From Echinimonas agarilytica (GTDB taxonomy: Bacteria; Pseudomonadota; Gammaproteobacteria; Enterobacterales; Neiellaceae), in NCBI RefSeq assembly GCF_023703465.1, contig NZ_JAMQGP010000003.1, forward strand, positions 372,001-436,000: a stretch of DNA of 64,000 nucleotides, given 5' to 3'. The notes below the pieces were generated by a model. That model saw nothing but the letters and a program-made list of their open reading frames with translations, had not been told where the DNA came from and made no database searches. The translations under genes and the position numbers were made by a program. This document shows positions 10,294 through 18,727 of the stretch, piece by piece; within the stretch, counting starts at the first letter, position 1, and the number at the start of each line of letters is the position of its first letter.

Positions 10294-11652
10294 ATGAGTC
10301 AATGGAGCCCCGAGAGCTGGCGTACAAAGCAGGCGATGCAGCTGCCTAATTACCCAGACCTATCAAAACTTAATGCAGTTGAGCAACATTTAGCCAACCA
10401 ACCCCCGTTAGTCTTTGCGGGTGAGGCTCGAGCTTTGAAAAATGATTTAGCACGTGTATCGCGTGGCGAAGCATTTCTGTTGCAAGGTGGGGACTGTGCC
10501 GAAAGCTTCACTGAATTTAGAACCAGTCATATTCGTGATACGTTTAAAGTTATGCTGCAAATGGCAGTGGCCTTGACCTTTGCGGGTCAAAGCCCAGTGG
10601 TTAAGATTGGTAGAATTGCTGGTCAATTTGCTAAGCCGCGCTCGGCTGATCTAGAGCAAATCGATGGTGTTTCTTTGCCGTCATATCGCGGCGATATTAT
10701 TAATGATATCGCTTTCACCGAATCGAGCCGCATCCCTGACCCTGAGCGTATGGTAGCAGCATACAATCAATCGACCTCGACGCTTAATTTACTTCGCGCA
10801 TTCGCTCAAGGCGGTTTAGCCGATTTGCATCAAATTCATAAATGGAATTTGGATTTTGTAGCGAAGAGCCCGTTAAGCGAACGTTATCAAAACCTCGCTC
10901 ATCGCATTGATGAATCGTTAGCCTTCATGAATGCGTGTGGCTTAAACTCATCGAACACACCGCAGTTGCATGAAACGACCCTTTATACGTCGCATGAAGC
11001 GTTATTGTTGCCTTATGAGCAAGCGTTGACTCGTTGCGATAGCTTAACTGGCGAGTGGTACGACTGCTCTGCTCATATGCTGTGGATTGGTGATCGTACT
11101 CGACAGCCAGACGGCGCTCACGTCGAGTTTTGCCGTGGCGTGAAAAACCCCATCGGTCTTAAAGTAGGACCAACCACGCAAATGGATGACTTGAGACGTT
11201 TAGTCGATATCTTAAACCCTGAAAATGAGGAAGGTCGATTGAACTTAATTGTCCGAATGGGGGCTGACAAAGTTGCAGATCACCTGCCTGAGATTATCCG
11301 TACTGTCAAAAAAGAGGGTTATAGCGTTGTTTGGAGCAGTGACCCAATGCACGGCAATACGATAAAAGCGGATACTGGCTATAAGACGCGACGAGTTGAT
11401 GCGATCTTACGAGAAGTAACGCAATTCTTCCAAATTCATGGTTCAGAAGGCACTTATCCGGGCGGTGTTCATTTTGAAATGACTGGACGAGATGTGACTG
11501 AGTGTGTGGGAGGTGCGTTTGATATTACTGAGCATGATCTCGCGGAGCGCTATCATACCCATTGTGATCCTCGCTTGAATGCAGACCAAGCGCTTGAGTT
11601 GGCATTTTTGATTGCAGAGCACATCAAGGAAGCTCGCGCAGCCATTCGTTAA
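10294..11652 (+). CDS. Class II 3-deoxy-7-phosphoheptulonate (DAHP) synthase
   Basis: This 452-residue enzyme condenses phosphoenolpyruvate and erythrose 4-phosphate, the first step of the shikimate pathway. Plant/Pseudomonas-type class II signatures are clear: WSPESWR at the start, [50 protein letters not shown] and [15 protein letters not shown]. The ATG at 10294 begins the canonical N-terminus; the open frame runs back to 10171, but that extension is not family-like. The gene is monocistronic with a terminator immediately after it. The class II form is often feedback-regulated, but no regulatory domain beyond the core is visible. Confidence 0.94.
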   Translation: MSQWSPESWRTKQAMQLPNYPDLSKLNAVEQHLANQPPLVFAGEARALKNDLARVSRGEAFLLQGGDCAESFTEFRTSHIRDTFKVMLQMAVALTFAGQSPVVKIGRIAGQFAKPRSADLEQIDGVSLPSYRGDIINDIAFTESSRIPDPERMVAAYNQSTSTLNLLRAFAQGGLADLHQIHKWNLDFVAKSPLSERYQNLAHRIDESLAFMNACGLNSSNTPQLHETTLYTSHEALLLPYEQALTRCDSLTGEWYDCSAHMLWIGDRTRQPDGAHVEFCRGVKNPIGLKVGPTTQMDDLRRLVDILNPENEEGRLNLIVRMGADKVADHLPEIIRTVKKEGYSVVWSSDPMHGNTIKADTGYKTRRVDAILREVTQFFQIHGSEGTYPGGVHFEMTGRDVTECVGGAFDITEHDLAERYHTHCDPRLNADQALELAFLIAEHIKEARAAIR

Positions 11653-11671
11653 TGTGCCTCACGTGTGTATC

Positions 11672-11699
11672 AAAAGGCTGCCTTGTGCAGCCTTTTATC
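11672..11699. terminator. Bidirectional terminator between convergent genes
   Basis: A perfect 10-bp stem AAAAGGCTGC/GCAGCCTTTT with a 5-nt loop (11672-11696) serves the DAHP synthase gene on the plus strand. It overlaps the stop codon of the convergent small exported protein gene. Confidence 0.85.
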
Positions 11700-12006
11700 G
11701 TTTAGGGCTTGCAAGCCCTGTTTTTGCCTCTGTTTTATCGAGTATAGCGGAGTGTTGCTGTTGGAGTGTTGTCAGGAGTTGCTGCCACGTATGGCATTGG
11801 CCATGCTCCGTTCTAAGTTGAGCGAGTCTACTGGGCGTTATACCAAGCGTAAAGCTGGGCACAGCGTTAGCACTTTGCTCTGAACTTATATGTTGATGAA
11901 GACCCACATACCGGTCGATCGAGTCGGCGCATTGCTGCTCAGTCATGGCAAAACTTGTGGTTGAAAAGAGTAAAGTGGCCACTGCGACGATAAGCTTATT
12001 ATTCAT
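11695..12006 (-). CDS. Small exported protein of unknown function
   Basis: This protein of about 103 residues has a clear signal peptide (MNNKLIVAVATLLFSTTSFA, cleaved before MTEQQC). The mature part is about 80 residues, mostly helical, with two cysteines (EQQCADSIDR and HGQCHTW) that could form one disulfide. The ATG at 12006 is preferred over the GTG at 12009. The stop codon lies inside the terminator shared with the DAHP synthase gene. I do not recognise a family; a periplasmic location is likely. Confidence 0.65.
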   Translation of the reverse strand: MNNKLIVAVATLLFSTTSFAMTEQQCADSIDRYVGLHQHISSEQSANAVPSFTLGITPSRLAQLRTEHGQCHTWQQLLTTLQQQHSAILDKTEAKTGLASPKR

Positions 12007-12119
12007 CACTTCAACGAATCCCTTTGTCTTAAATTAATAACACACTAGACAATGAGTTATCATAATTTGCAACTATTCTTAGTTACATCTGTTGAGTCTG
12101 CTAACAAAGGAAGCGCGCA

Positions 12120-13952
12120 GTGAAAAAACTACTCTACGTTTTAGGTGGGTTGATTGTTGTGATAGTCGTGGCTGGAGCCATTTTTATTTCAACGTTTGAT
12201 CCCAATGAATACAAGCCCCAAATTAGTGGTGCGGTTAAAGATGCAACAGGTCGTGATTTGACTATTGCTGGGGATATCGGTTGGAAAATATTTCCATCAT
12301 TTGGCCTCGCGTTGTCCCAGGTTTCTTTGTCAAATCCAGAAGGCTTCAGCCAACCAGAAATGGCAACGCTGAATTCGCTTTCAGTGTCTGTGGCCGTCAT
12401 GCCACTGTTGAGTGGCAACCTTAAAGTCGATTCGGTGTCACTGGATGATGTGAACCTGAATCTGATCACCCTCAAAGACGGTACGAATAATTTATCTGAT
12501 TTGACTCAAAGTGATGGCGCCGAAGAAAACGCAGAAAATACAGAGAAAGCTGCATCAAGCCCTTTGAATTCGATTGAACTTGGCAAAATCACCATCAACA
12601 ACGTTGATGTGAAAATTTCAAATCAGCAAGCAGGAACTGAGCAGAAAATTACGTTAGAGCAACTGGTTTTATCTAAATTTGTGCCCGGAGAACGTTCGGA
12701 CGCGTCTATGAAATTGCAGATCGTAGCCGATGGTACTCAGGTAAATGTAGAAACAGATGCCGCGATTACCATTGCCAAAGCATTTGATGTGATTGAGTTA
12801 CATGCGCTTGAGTTGCAAGCCCAACTTCAAGGTCCATCAATTCCAAATGGTAAGATGGTGAAGCGCATTGCAGGGCATGGTCTTATTGATTTAAACGGCC
12901 CGAGTGTTGATTTAAAAGACATCGAGATAGACGTAGAAAGCCTTAAAGGGACAGGGTGGTTTAAGCTTCAGCAGGCGGCTGTTCCTGATATTCAATTTGC
13001 TTTAGCGTTCGACACTCTCAATGTTGATGATTTTGTTGATGATTCTGCATCAAAAACTAAAGAATCGGATAATCAGTCATCAGAGCCAACAAACCCAGAT
13101 GCTGAGCCAGACCTTACGGTGTTGAACAGTTTTAATGTTGATGGTGATCTAACCTTCAGTAAAGTTCTAGCGGCTGGTTTGACCGTGTCGAATGTGAAAT
13201 TGCATGCCAATCTAAAGAATGGAAAGTTGGTGGCTAATCCGCTGCATGCTGATTTGTACCAAGGCACATTGGACTCCAAAGTGACATTAAATGCTCAAGC
13301 GCCAGTTTCATCCTATACGGTTGGGGTCAATCTCAAGGGTGTTGAGGCTCAACCCATGCTCACTGATTTGGCCGAATTTGAAATGCTTTCGGGCAATGCC
13401 AACTTTGAAATGACAGTGCGTGGCAAAGGGTTGTCGACCAATAAGCTCAAAGCAGGGAGTGCGGGAGCGGGTAAATTCTGGTTTGCCGATGGCGCGGTTC
13501 ATGGCGTGAATGTGGCGCAGATGATTCGCTCGGCCAAATCAATGCTCAAAGGAGAATCTGGCGAATCAGAAGTCAAAAAAACTGATTTTAGTGAACTCAG
13601 TGGTAGCTTTACTCTTGCTAAAGGGTTGGTCACCAATCCTGATTTGAAACTCTCGTCTCCATTATTGCGGGTTGACGGCAAGGGCACTTTTGACGTTATT
13701 AAAAGCTATATCGACTATGCAGCGACCACCGAATTGGTTGCGACATCAAAAGGTCAAGGTGGCAAAGAAGCTAATGACTTAGCGGGTATTAAAATACCCC
13801 TGAAGATTTCAGGAACTCCAGATGACTTAAAATATGGCCTTGATATGGAAGCTGCACTTAAAGGTGATTTGGAAGAGAAGCTTGAAAAAGAAAAAGAGAA
13901 GGGGATAGAGAAACTATCTGAAAAACTCGGAGGCTTTTTAGGCGGTCTTTAG
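12120..13952 (+). CDS. AsmA-family inner-membrane-anchored protein
   Basis: This protein of 610 residues starts with GTG at 12120, behind a good AAAGGAAG ribosome site. An N-terminal transmembrane anchor (residues 5-25) is followed by the conserved AsmA start FDPNEYKPQI and DATGRDLTIAGDIGWKIFPSFG. A long beta-rich periplasmic domain and the AsmA C-terminal module (KAGSAGAGKFWFADGAVHGVNVAQMIRSAKSM) follow. It ends in a charged Lys/Glu helix. AsmA-like proteins form beta-taco bridges linked to lipid transport and outer-membrane assembly; the specific role here is inferred. Its stop lies less than 50 bp before ffs. Confidence 0.9.
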   Translation: MKKLLYVLGGLIVVIVVAGAIFISTFDPNEYKPQISGAVKDATGRDLTIAGDIGWKIFPSFGLALSQVSLSNPEGFSQPEMATLNSLSVSVAVMPLLSGNLKVDSVSLDDVNLNLITLKDGTNNLSDLTQSDGAEENAENTEKAASSPLNSIELGKITINNVDVKISNQQAGTEQKITLEQLVLSKFVPGERSDASMKLQIVADGTQVNVETDAAITIAKAFDVIELHALELQAQLQGPSIPNGKMVKRIAGHGLIDLNGPSVDLKDIEIDVESLKGTGWFKLQQAAVPDIQFALAFDTLNVDDFVDDSASKTKESDNQSSEPTNPDAEPDLTVLNSFNVDGDLTFSKVLAAGLTVSNVKLHANLKNGKLVANPLHADLYQGTLDSKVTLNAQAPVSSYTVGVNLKGVEAQPMLTDLAEFEMLSGNANFEMTVRGKGLSTNKLKAGSAGAGKFWFADGAVHGVNVAQMIRSAKSMLKGESGESEVKKTDFSELSGSFTLAKGLVTNPDLKLSSPLLRVDGKGTFDVIKSYIDYAATTELVATSKGQGGKEANDLAGIKIPLKISGTPDDLKYGLDMEAALKGDLEEKLEKEKEKGIEKLSEKLGGFLGGL

Positions 13953-13955
13953 TTG

Positions 13956-13984
13956 TTGCATCTGAGGCGTGTATTGGTGATAAT
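13956..13984 (+). promoter_or_regulatory. Sigma70 promoter of ffs
   Basis: A -35 TTGCAT (13956-13961) is followed by a 17-bp spacer and a -10 GATAAT (13979-13984). The discriminator after it is GC-rich (GCTCGCCGC), as in stringently controlled stable-RNA promoters. The predicted start near 13991 would leave a short 5' leader before the 4.5S RNA, consistent with the 5' processing known in E. coli. Confidence 0.65.
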
Positions 13985-13998
13985 GCTCGCCGCTTTAT

Positions 13999-14112
13999 GG
14001 TGGCCCTTCGGGTCCCCCCGCATTGATAGTTTGTGAACCTGGTCAGATCCGGAAGGAAGCAGCCACAGCAAATGACTCAAGTGCCGGGGTGTGGCTTGTT
14101 GGGCTGCCACCC
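13999..14112 (+). ncRNA. ffs: Signal recognition particle 4.5S RNA
   Basis: The conserved SRP domain IV core is plain: CAGATCCGGAAGGAAGCAGCC at about 14044-14064 carries the GGAA tetraloop and the asymmetric AGCAGCC side used by Ffh. A terminal helix is formed by GGTGGC (13999-14004) and GCCACC (14106-14111). The length of about 114 nt equals E. coli 4.5S RNA. The RNA guides Ffh to the FtsY receptor for co-translational membrane targeting. The transposon joins immediately after the terminal helix, leaving the RNA intact but separating it from its original downstream sequence. Relative to E. coli, the base at 14047 is A instead of G, which matters for guide pairing. Confidence 0.96.
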
Positions 14113-14113
14113 T
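14109..14113 (+). repeat. Target-site duplication, left copy (ACCCT)
   Basis: These are the five bases directly before the transposon end and they form the last bases of ffs. The same five bases follow the other end at 50025-50029. A 5-bp duplication is the rule for Tn7-family insertion. Confidence 0.92.
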
Positions 14114-14183
14114 TGATGTTTGCATCAAAAGATTGCATAAATTGCAAAGAAGTTTGCAAATTTGCACACTAAGTCTGCATAAA
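14114..14183 (+). repeat. tns-proximal transposon end with TnsB-type binding repeats
   Basis: The terminal repeat (14114-14131) is followed by ATTGCATAAATTGCAAAGAAG and then a unit at 14157-14183 of the form CAAATTTGCA-N4-AAGT-YTGCATAAA. The other transposon end carries the same unit on the opposite strand at 49942-49968, differing at only a few positions. Such repeated TGCA-rich blocks are expected for TnsB. Confidence 0.8.
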
Positions 14184-14190
14184 CTACTTT

Positions 14191-14210
14191 TTGTTGTAGG
14201 TTTACAACAA
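14191..14210 (+). promoter_or_regulatory. Inverted repeat upstream of tnsA
   Basis: TTGTTGTA and TACAACAA form a perfect 8-bp dyad with a 4-bp centre, 14 bp before the tnsA start. It may be an operator or a hairpin limiting read-through from ffs into the tns operon. No T-run follows, so it is not a standard terminator. Confidence 0.45.
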
Positions 14211-14224
14211 AACGGTAGCCTGAC

Positions 14225-14848
14225 ATGTACGACCAAACCAAAAAATCCTCTCATGTCCACAACATCTGCAAGTTTATGAGCTTGAAGAATGATGCTGTTG
14301 TGCGCACCCAATCTCTCCTTGAGTTTGATTTTTGCTTCCACCTTGAATACAACTCAGATATCGCTCGCTACCACTCTCAGCCTTTCGGATTTCAATATCG
14401 TTTCAACAATCGTCTTTGTCGCTACACGCCAGATTTTCTTGTAGAAAGCAGAAACTCTGAAGCTGCTTTCTTTGAGGTGAAACACTCAAGCCAAATTCTC
14501 AAACCCGACTTTCGGGCCAGATTTGCCGAAAAACAGCGCATTTCGTTAGGCGAGCATGGAAAGCGTTTGATTCTCGTAACCGAAAAGCAAATCCGGCTAG
14601 ACCCAGTGATCGGCAACCTTAAGTTGTTGCACCGCTACTCGGGCCTGCAAACAATCACCGAGGTACAAAAAGCAATATTAAAGTTCGTGCGAAAACATCA
14701 GCGCGTGACCTTGTTGGACGTTGCTTTATCACTAGGAACTTCTGAGAGTGAAACCCTCATTTCAGCATTGTCATGGATTTCTAACGGCACACTAAAAACC
14801 AACATTCGCAACACTGCGTTCGGCTTAGATAGCGTTGTGTGGAGTTAA
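14225..14848 (+). CDS. tnsA: Tn7-like transposase endonuclease subunit TnsA
   Basis: The 207-residue protein nicks the 5' ends of the transposon so that, with TnsB, a cut-and-paste excision results. The restriction-endonuclease-like core is visible as E33 (SLLEFDF), D70 (YTPDF) and E84-x-K86 (FFEVKHS), matching the E/D/QxK arrangement of Tn7 TnsA. The C-terminal part (from about residue 125) is the winged-helix region that contacts TnsB/TnsC. It is first in the tnsABC operon and starts 111 bp inside the element. A later ATG at 14276 is possible, but the longer form suits the usual length. Six bp separate it from tnsB. Confidence 0.95.
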   Translation: MYDQTKKSSHVHNICKFMSLKNDAVVRTQSLLEFDFCFHLEYNSDIARYHSQPFGFQYRFNNRLCRYTPDFLVESRNSEAAFFEVKHSSQILKPDFRARFAEKQRISLGEHGKRLILVTEKQIRLDPVIGNLKLLHRYSGLQTITEVQKAILKFVRKHQRVTLLDVALSLGTSESETLISALSWISNGTLKTNIRNTAFGLDSVVWS

Positions 14849-14854
14849 CTTGAT

Positions 14855-16720
14855 ATGGGTGATGGCGGTATGTTTGACTTCATCGATGAGATGGCTGCCA
14901 GCGAACAGCAATTTGATGCGCAACCAGAGTTAGCATCGAATGTTATCGCCCCACCGCCTAAACTTTCTGAACCAAGCTTTGATTCAATTCCCCCGAACCT
15001 GCAACAGGAAGCGATGCAACGACTGAAAATCATTCATTTTGTTGCAAATCGCCTAGATGGCGGCTGGACCGAAAAAAACATCAAACCATTACTAACGCTC
15101 GTTGAAAAACAGTTAGATATATCTCCACCAAGTTGGCGGACGCTTGTAAATTGGAAAAAGGCTTACTTTGAGTCTGGCAAATCAGTGGATGCATTAATTC
15201 CAAAGCACCGTTCCAAGGGAAACCGTCAAATGGTGCGCGATTCACAGTGGCTGGTTGATGAGGCAATTAGAACGAAGTATCTGAGCAGAGAAAGAGTCTC
15301 TATTGCTGCGACTTACCGTTATTACAAGAGTCGAGTCATAATTGAAAACCGCTCGATTGTTGAGGGGAAAATCAAACCTCTTAGCCAACGTGCGTTTTAC
15401 CAGCGGGTGAATAGTCTTCCTCCGTATGATGTTGCTGTAGCAAGGTTTGGTAAGCGTTATGCGGATCGAGAGTTTAGAACCGTTGGCCAGCAAATTCCTG
15501 CAACTAAACCAATGGAGTACGTTGAAATTGACCATACTCCAGTTCCTGTAATTCTTATTGATGATGAGCTGGATGTTTCTCTCGGACGGCCTTACCTGAC
15601 GATGCTCTATGATCGCTTCAGTAAGTGTATTGTTGGTCTGAGCGTTAATTTCAGAGAGCCTAGTTATGACTCAGTCCGGAAAGCTCTGCTCAATACCTTG
15701 CTTGATAAGTCGTGGCTGCGAAAAAAATATCCGTCAATAAAAAATGAGTGGCCTTGCTGCGGTAAAATTGACTACTTAATTGTTGATAATGGCGCTGAAT
15801 TTTGGAGTGCTAGCCTTGAAGAATCACTTAAACCCTTAGTGACTGACATTCACTACAGCCAAGCAGCAAAACCTTGGCGCAAAACCGGCATTGAAAAACT
15901 ATTTGATCAACTCAACAAGGGGCTCATCAATGAAATGCCGGGGAAAACGTTCACCAACCCCACGCAGCTCGAAGATTACGACCCCAAAAAAGAGTCAGTG
16001 ATTCGAATCTCAACGTTTATGGAGCTTGTTCACAAATGGATTGTCGACCATTACCACATGACGCCAGATGCCCGAGTCCGCGCAATCCCTTACCATACTT
16101 GGAAAGGCTCTGAATGGCCTCCAATTACATACAATCAAGAAGAAGCCGTCCGTTTGAGTATAGAACTCGGTTTGCTAAACATTTCTACCGTCAGGCAAAA
16201 CGGCATCAATATACACGGGCTGCGCTATCAGTCGGATGAGTTAAACAATTATCGAAAATACACGCCTGCTTTAAACGGCAGCCTTCAGGTAAAAACCAAG
16301 ACCGATCCATCTGATATTAGTGCGATTTATGTCTACCTAGAACAAGAAGAGCGCTATATCAAGGTTCCTGCTGTAGATGTCACTGGTTACACCAAAGAGC
16401 TATCTCTTTTTGAACACAAGGTGATTCAACAAGTAAATCGGACTAACACCAGAGCAATGGTGGACGAAGAGGATTTGGCTGATACAAGAATGTATCTAGA
16501 GCAACGAATCCAACAAGACACAAAAAGGATTGCGGAGCGACAAACGAACAAAGCTTCCAGAACCAAAACTGGCAATACATCCAAATTAGCCAAAATCCGG
16601 GATGTTGGCAGTGATGGGCCAACGACCATAGTTTCTAAAGCCATTCAAACCCCAAACTCGTCGCACGAACATCCTTCGAGTTCTCTCGATGATGATCTTG
16701 GCGATATTGAGGGCTATTAA
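14855..16720 (+). CDS. tnsB: Tn7-like DDE transposase TnsB
   Basis: This 621-residue transposase binds the repeats at both transposon ends and performs 3'-end cleavage and strand transfer. The RNase H-fold triad is D226 (YVEIDHT), D311 (YLIVDNGAEF) and E347 (KTGIEKLF), with 35 residues between the last two. N-terminal helix-turn-helix DNA-binding domains precede it (around 50-190) and a beta-barrel plus a charged, flexible C-terminus (about 530-621) follow. The C-terminal tail is the part that contacts TnsC in related systems. The gene starts with ATG and the stop is 2 bp before tnsC. The operon and intact triad suggest activity. Confidence 0.96.
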   Translation: MGDGGMFDFIDEMAASEQQFDAQPELASNVIAPPPKLSEPSFDSIPPNLQQEAMQRLKIIHFVANRLDGGWTEKNIKPLLTLVEKQLDISPPSWRTLVNWKKAYFESGKSVDALIPKHRSKGNRQMVRDSQWLVDEAIRTKYLSRERVSIAATYRYYKSRVIIENRSIVEGKIKPLSQRAFYQRVNSLPPYDVAVARFGKRYADREFRTVGQQIPATKPMEYVEIDHTPVPVILIDDELDVSLGRPYLTMLYDRFSKCIVGLSVNFREPSYDSVRKALLNTLLDKSWLRKKYPSIKNEWPCCGKIDYLIVDNGAEFWSASLEESLKPLVTDIHYSQAAKPWRKTGIEKLFDQLNKGLINEMPGKTFTNPTQLEDYDPKKESVIRISTFMELVHKWIVDHYHMTPDARVRAIPYHTWKGSEWPPITYNQEEAVRLSIELGLLNISTVRQNGINIHGLRYQSDELNNYRKYTPALNGSLQVKTKTDPSDISAIYVYLEQEERYIKVPAVDVTGYTKELSLFEHKVIQQVNRTNTRAMVDEEDLADTRMYLEQRIQQDTKRIAERQTNKASRTKTGNTSKLAKIRDVGSDGPTTIVSKAIQTPNSSHEHPSSSLDDDLGDIEGY

Positions 16721-16722
16721 AA

Positions 16723-17784
16723 TTGAAGAATCTAAGTCCCTCGCAACTTGAGCAGTTATCTACATTTGCCAACTGCTACATTGAGTACCCTCAAATAACC
16801 GAAATATATGACATATTTGATCAGCTTCGGTTTCAACATTCGCTAGGGGCTGAGGCGGAATCATTTCTTTTAACTGGTGAGGCTGGCTCAGGAAAGTCAG
16901 CGCTAATAGCGAATTACTTATCTCGCTTTAAAACTTCCGCAGGTAGCTTCGCGAAAACGCCGGTTTTGTCATCCCGTGTTCCGAGTAAAATATCCGAACG
17001 TAATTCCTTAGTCCAATTGTGTATCGATTTAGGCCAAAACACGGGATTTCGTCCTACAAGAGGTCGCATTGATATAGCGCTTGCCAAAGGCCTTGTGGTT
17101 CAGCTTAAACGTAAATCGGTAGAGTTAATCATCCTCAATGAAGTTCAAGAATTGGTTGAGTATTCATCTCCTAAACAGCGGCAGGAGATCGCGAATGCGT
17201 TTAAGTACATCAGTGAAGAGGCCAATGTATCTTTTGTGCTCTTAGGGATGCCGTATGCAGAAATTATAGCGGAAGAGCCCCAATGGAATTCCCGTCTAAC
17301 GTGGCGGCGAGAGTTGGAGTACTTCAAGCTGATACACACGCTCGAAGAGTCAGGAAAAATTGAGCATCGAATCGATACAGAAAAAAAGCGCCACTTTGCG
17401 ATGTTTGTGGCTGGGTTAGCGTCAAGAATGGGCTTTGAGGATAAGCCAAACCTGACAAGTAATGACGTTCTTTATCCGCTATTTGCAATGTCGAAGGGCG
17501 AACCGAGAGCTTTAAAGAACTTCCTGCAATATGCGTTGATGCTGAGCCTTCAACAAGACGCTCCACTCGATAAAGCCATACTGGCCATAGCTTTTGAGCA
17601 AAAGTTTAAGCAAGATAAAAACCCTTTTACCACATCGCTAGACGATCTTGGCTTGAGTCAAATTCAGGCCAGTTCTAGCTATAACATCACGGCTACGAAT
17701 GATGAGGACAAACTTCTGAAACCTCGGTTTAGTGACCATCTGTCACTGAGCACGCTACTTAGCAAAAAGCCACTTAAAGCCTAG
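16723..17784 (+). CDS. tnsC: AAA+ transposition regulator TnsC
   Basis: The 353-residue ATPase couples the target complex (TniQ-Cascade) to TnsA/TnsB by forming a ring or filament on DNA. Walker A is GEAGSGKS (52-59). Walker B is unusual: LIILNE, with Asn139 where Asp is common, followed by catalytic E140 and VQEL. The sensor-like segment VLLGMPYAE and the arginine-rich WRRELEYF follow. The start appears to be TTG at 16723, 2 bp after tnsB, because no ATG or GTG nearby preserves the N-terminus. The stop overlaps that of the convergent xre gene as CTAG. The size is typical of the short TnsC in I-F3 elements. Confidence 0.94.
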   Translation: MKNLSPSQLEQLSTFANCYIEYPQITEIYDIFDQLRFQHSLGAEAESFLLTGEAGSGKSALIANYLSRFKTSAGSFAKTPVLSSRVPSKISERNSLVQLCIDLGQNTGFRPTRGRIDIALAKGLVVQLKRKSVELIILNEVQELVEYSSPKQRQEIANAFKYISEEANVSFVLLGMPYAEIIAEEPQWNSRLTWRRELEYFKLIHTLEESGKIEHRIDTEKKRHFAMFVAGLASRMGFEDKPNLTSNDVLYPLFAMSKGEPRALKNFLQYALMLSLQQDAPLDKAILAIAFEQKFKQDKNPFTTSLDDLGLSQIQASSSYNITATNDEDKLLKPRFSDHLSLSTLLSKKPLKA

Positions 17785-18092
17785 CCTGATTGTTTCGTCA
17801 AATCTTCGAGTAACTTGCTTTGTTGTTGAGGGCTTAATTTAGCGATTGCACAGGCTAATTCTGCGCTTAGGTCATCATCGCAAAAAAAGTAATTGAGCGG
17901 CACATTGAGCTCTTGTGCCATTCGCCGCAAAGTTCCTATGTCGGGCATGTGTCGGCCTTTTTCATAGTGGTTCATGCGGCCACTTGCTGAGCTTTCCTCC
18001 ATGCCAATTTTTACCCCTAGTTCCTTTTGAGTAATCTTGGCTTTTTTACGGGCGGCTTTGAGCCTCGCTGGGATCGGGTTTTCGTTGAACAC
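17781..18092 (-). CDS. Xre-family HTH repressor of the CAST core
   Basis: The 103-residue protein has a lambda-repressor/Xre HTH (residues about 8-65, ARLKAARKKAKITQKELGVKIGM then MNHYEKGRHMPDIGTLRRMA) and a short helical C-terminus. The start is GTG at 18092; an in-frame stop lies just upstream. It is convergent with tnsC, overlapping by 4 bp, and divergent from the helicase operon. The intergenic region holds two copies of ACTTAG-N5-CTAAGT, and a third copy sits at the tniQ start. Xre regulators are known in I-F3 elements, where they adjust expression of targeting functions. Repression of its own promoter and of tniQ-cas is inferred from these sites. Confidence 0.9.
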   Translation of the reverse strand: MFNENPIPARLKAARKKAKITQKELGVKIGMEESSASGRMNHYEKGRHMPDIGTLRRMAQELNVPLNYFFCDDDLSAELACAIAKLSPQQQSKLLEDLTKQSG

Positions 18093-18119
18093 TTATTCAT
18101 CATCAAACAACCGTTAGGT

Positions 18120-18171
18120 AACTTAGATTGTCTAAGTTTTGCTGATTTCTGTATACTTAGCAATCCTAAGT
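18120..18171. promoter_or_regulatory. Two Xre-type operators at the divergent xre/helicase promoter
   Basis: ACTTAG-N5-CTAAGT occurs at 18121-18137 and at 18155-18171, 34 bp apart centre to centre. A plausible rightward promoter, TTGTCT (18128-18133) with an 18-bp spacer and TATACT (18152-18157), overlaps both copies, so binding would block polymerase. The identity of the arms with the tniQ-proximal site supports a shared regulator. Confidence 0.82.
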
Positions 18172-18184
18172 TTTATCAAGGTGT

Positions 18185-18727
18185 TTGACGTTAGTGAAAG
18201 CTGTTCCAAAAATTAATGCCATCATGTTTAAGCTGCTGATTGAAAAGGAGATGAACAATTTTACGGTTGTAGAATTGAGGAATGCAGCGTTAGAAGCGGA
18301 CTTATTGCCGCAAGACCCCAATGAGGCGAGAAAGAAAATATACCGGCAAATTCTGAGCTTCCAGCGCAAAGGCTGGCTGAATTCGACTGAGGTGGATGGA
18401 GCCAAGCGTTATGTCGTTTCAGACGAATTTCTTGCGCAATCGTTTGCCTCACACAAAGCCAAATATCAGCAGCCTAAAGCAAATCAACCGATTCAAAATG
18501 AAGATAAAAAGGTATTGGGTGAAGAGTTGAGCCGCCACAAAGGCGAGCTTGAAATTACGCTGGGCGAAATCGAGGAATACCAATCCCTGCTCTGCCGCTT
18601 TCCAAGCCTTAGTGTATCGCTAAATAAATTACTGCACGAAGCACAAATTCGCTCTGCAAATTTGTTGGGTAAAGTCAAAGCTGTTTCGGCTACTATCAAG
18701 TCGCTGCGGAGTGAATCCAAGTGCTAA
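18185..18727 (+). CDS. Uncharacterised CAST accessory protein with wHTH-like head and coiled-coil tail
   Basis: This protein of about 180 residues has no family I recognise. Residues 20-85 look like a winged-helix domain (TVVELRNAALEADLLP, KKIYRQILSFQRKGWL, then a short beta wing KRYVVSDEF). Residues 105-180 are a long amphipathic helix or coiled coil. The TTG at 18185 is close to an AAGG; GTG at 18194 and ATG at 18224 are alternative starts. It overlaps the downstream helicase gene by 7 bp, so the two are co-translated and probably work together. It sits between xre and tniQ under Xre operators, which makes it part of the mobility module rather than cargo by position. Confidence 0.75.
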   Translation: MTLVKAVPKINAIMFKLLIEKEMNNFTVVELRNAALEADLLPQDPNEARKKIYRQILSFQRKGWLNSTEVDGAKRYVVSDEFLAQSFASHKAKYQQPKANQPIQNEDKKVLGEELSRHKGELEITLGEIEEYQSLLCRFPSLSVSLNKLLHEAQIRSANLLGKVKAVSATIKSLRSESKC

